In this document: positions 62,063 through 64,000 of the stretch, piece after piece
Layout of the letters: every line of letters begins with the position of its first letter
Position numbering within the stretch: the stretch's first letter is position 1
NCBI GenBank assembly: GCA_002049455.2
Contig: KV918863.1
Location: 164,966 to 228,965, forward strand
Reading direction: 5' to 3'
Length of the DNA: 64,000 nucleotides
From: Porphyra umbilicalis
Taxonomy: Eukaryota > Rhodophyta > Bangiophyceae > Bangiales > Bangiaceae
Program-made: the position numbers and the translations under genes
Notes under the pieces: model-generated
Seen by the model: only the letters and a program-made list of their open reading frames with translations
Databases searched by the model: none
What the model was told of the DNA's origin: nothing

Positions 62063-63520
62063 TCACGCGCCCCCTCCCCCTTGCGCTTGCGCCGGCGGGC
62101 GCTGTGCCGGAGTGTTGATCCCAGCCGCCGTCGCCGCAGAGGCAGCTGCACGCTCGACGACGTCAGCCACCGCCCGCGCCATCGGAGTCAAAGTCGAAGC
62201 CCGCATCGCGCCAGGCATTGCGACGCAGAGCAATTCGGATACTTGAGCAGCCGAAAGAGTCCCGCTCGCCAGCGTGTAGCCACGGACATGGCTCTCCACA
62301 GCGCCCTTGACGACAAGTCCCCCCATGTCCTCGTCAACGTCGCGCATCGGACACTGGCACATGCTTTCAAGCATCATGTGGGCAATTTTTGCCGGTGGGG
62401 TCGCCGCAAACGATGGAGAGAAAGAGGAAGGCAGGGGGGCGGCGAACGCCACGCGCGCGCCAGCCGGCCAGGACATATCGCGGACTTGGGACGAGGCGCC
62501 ATCGAGGTCGAGTGCGCCATCAACCCCCGACCCCAAAGAAGCCGCCGAACTGCGCCCACCGGCGGCGGTAGCCTTGCCAAGACGTGGCTGGCCCGGCCGC
62601 AGCGCCCGGCTGCGGGTACGGCTCATCGAGACAGCGAGCGCATAGCGGTCCGTGCGGCTCTTGCGCGCCTTCTCGATCGCAGATGCGGCCTTCAATTTTG
62701 CAGCACCGCCGCGACGCGCGTCCTTCTTTGCGGCCGACTTCTCGCCGTCGTTCGTCTCTCCCTCCTCCTCGCCGCCCGACTGCTCATCGAAGCTGCTCTC
62801 GGCAGCCTCCGCAGCCATGCGGGAAGCCTCAATCGCACCCAAGTGGGCGCCCTTCGTCAGGTTCATAAAGTAGTCCTTGTTTCTTGCGCTGAGCAACGCC
62901 GATTTGGTGCCCTTGTGCTCCAAAAGACGAATTGTCTCGTCCAAGTCGATGCCGCCGGCGTTGACATTGTCGATCAAGCGAGTGCTCGAGACGCGGCGCT
63001 CATGGGCGTCGACGGCCTTGGCCGCCGTCTGGCTCTGGGTGTTGCTCAGGAGGTTAGCAATCGCCACGTCCGTCATGAGGGTGCACACAAAGTCCTCGGT
63101 TGTCAATGGCGTCCGGTTCTGCTTCCTTACGACGATGCCCTTGTCGTTGATCTTGAAGCGCGCGGGGTTGAGAGTCTGTGTCCCATACAGGTGACCCGTG
63201 ACACCGCAGGTCGTGCAAAAAGCCTTGTGGATGCATACTGCCTGGACGCATTGCCCCGGCTCGTAGAGTGGGTGGCTCGGGCGGAGCGTCCTCCGGCACT
63301 GAACGTCCTTCAGTGGACAAGTACGAGCGTCATGGCTGGGGCCGTCGGGGGGCCCATGTATTGGCAGATGGAGCACCTCCCCATTGTAGCGGGGCGGGGG
63401 GGAGGTGGGGGTACGTACGGGGCAGAGCGGGGGGGAGGATGACTTGCACGCGGAGGAGCTGACGAAGACGGGGTGTTCACGACGGAGCCTGGTGCCAGTC
63501 TGGCGCCGATCTGGTCGCAT
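62063..63520 (-). CDS. Cys-rich protein of unknown family, 485 aa
   Basis: The first ~45 residues from ATG 63520 are doubtful. At about residues 65-110 lies a Cys cluster: CPLKDVQC, then CVQAVCIHKAFCTTC and GVTGHLYGTQ, probably a zinc-binding module of unfamiliar spacing. It is followed by a clean helical region (FVCTLMTDVAIANLLSNTQS, LIDNVNAGGIDLDETIRLLE), an acidic then basic stretch (GGEEEGETNDGEKSAAKKDA), and a C-terminal domain (AHMMLESMCQCPMRDVDEDM, LLCVAMPGAMRASTL). The frame is intact. No family recognised; the region up to about residue 240 is the most protein-like. Confidence 0.55.
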   Translation of the reverse strand: MRPDRRQTGTRLRREHPVFVSSSACKSSSPPLCPVRTPTSPPPRYNGEVLHLPIHGPPDGPSHDARTCPLKDVQCRRTLRPSHPLYEPGQCVQAVCIHKAFCTTCGVTGHLYGTQTLNPARFKINDKGIVVRKQNRTPLTTEDFVCTLMTDVAIANLLSNTQSQTAAKAVDAHERRVSSTRLIDNVNAGGIDLDETIRLLEHKGTKSALLSARNKDYFMNLTKGAHLGAIEASRMAAEAAESSFDEQSGGEEEGETNDGEKSAAKKDARRGGAAKLKAASAIEKARKSRTDRYALAVSMSRTRSRALRPGQPRLGKATAAGGRSSAASLGSGVDGALDLDGASSQVRDMSWPAGARVAFAAPLPSSFSPSFAATPPAKIAHMMLESMCQCPMRDVDEDMGGLVVKGAVESHVRGYTLASGTLSAAQVSELLCVAMPGAMRASTLTPMARAVADVVERAAASAATAAGINTPAQRPPAQAQGGGGA

Positions 63521-63568
63521 CCTCGCCTGCGGCGAGCCTACTTATGACCGTCAATTCTGGCCACTGGG

Positions 63569-63625
63569 GCCACAGATGGCCACAGATGGCCACATATGGC
63601 CTCAGACGGCCTCAGATGGCCTCAG
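63569..63625. repeat. 10-bp tandem repeat (GGCCACAGAT/GGCCTCAGAT)
   Basis: About six copies in a row, changing from GGCCACAGAT to GGCCTCAGAC/T along the array. Confidence 0.85.
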
Positions 63626-64000
63626 TTGATACTGCACCTGTCGTTTGGCCACTGAGGGGTGGACATCCGTCGATGGCTCCCCTCAATGGCTCATCAAGAC
63701 GCCTTCCAGATCTCCCCAGGCCCAATGGACCTGTCCGTGAGAATGGCGTTTTTGGGCCGCGGTGGTTGTCTCTCGGGTTGGGATGGCTGGGCTGGTAGCA
63801 AGGGCGTCTACCCCATCAAAGAATCCCGCCACCCGCCCGGCTGCGCAGTCCAGTCGCACTGTCGCACGGCGCGGTCGAGGGGTTTTGGCATTGCCTGATG
63901 AGCTGCAACTTCATCCGTTGGCACGGTGTCAAACAGAACCTAGCATGACACTCGTCTTGTAATTACGTGCGCCCATTGGATGAAATCGGCCTCGTGTCAG
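63626..64000. other. Window end without a supported gene
   Basis: No protein-like frame, and no structure that I can support. Confidence 0.5.

Overview
The window is nuclear DNA from a GC-rich eukaryote. It contains spliced genes with GT..AG introns, LTR retrotransposons, several families of DNA transposons, an extended PHD finger and an ankyrin repeat, and no bacterial operons or Shine-Dalgarno layout. The base composition and transposon load would suit an alga (a bangiophyte red alga such as Porphyra would fit), but no gene here fixes the species.

Positions 1-25,447 form one stack of nested insertions. The base is a minus-strand transposase gene of the tnp2/Plavaka (CACTA-related) type. 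It is cut by an 11.6 kb Ty3/Gypsy chromovirus-like element (1147-23819, minus strand, LTRs 650/648 bp, 5-bp duplication CTCAC). The Gypsy is cut by a 6.0 kb Ty1/Copia element (4430-15505, plus strand, 372-bp LTRs, duplication GCGCT). The Copia 3' LTR is cut by a 5.1 kb PIF/Harbinger-like element (10366-15473, 28-bp terminal inverted repeats, duplication TAA). That element carries a 252-bp MITE (11362-11613, duplication TA). Every junction reads cleanly, so the order of events can be reconstructed. The Copia has one intact gag-pol ORF, a PBS matching the anticodon arm of initiator tRNA-Met, and six copies of a 20-bp palindrome in its 3' region. The Gypsy carries a long ORF antisense to gag-pol next to its 3' LTR, with a poly(A) signal that the Copia insertion moved away.

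Positions 25,448-43,100 are mostly repeat-derived: a 628-bp TA-flanked MITE, a 3.5 kb Harbinger-like element with a 909-bp MITE inside it, dispersed GATGGG-rich repeats, hairpin repeats and GC-rich satellites. Among them lie a truncated ankyrin-repeat ORF, two small repeat-rich or low-complexity ORFs, and a large minus-strand gene of unknown family (37,932-40,914).

Positions 43,106-46,888 hold a second tnp2/Plavaka-like transposase gene, plus strand, for which I can place five coding exons in one frame. It is followed by a 160-bp-period minisatellite, GC-rich remnants, a Tc1/mariner-IS630-type DDE transposase (50,972-52,129), a low-coding stretch, and three minus-strand ORFs at the right end: an extended-PHD-finger protein, its Ala-rich neighbour, and a Cys-rich protein at 62,063-63,520. 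No shared pathway is evident. Most recognisable genes serve transposition; the PHD protein is the best candidate host chromatin gene.
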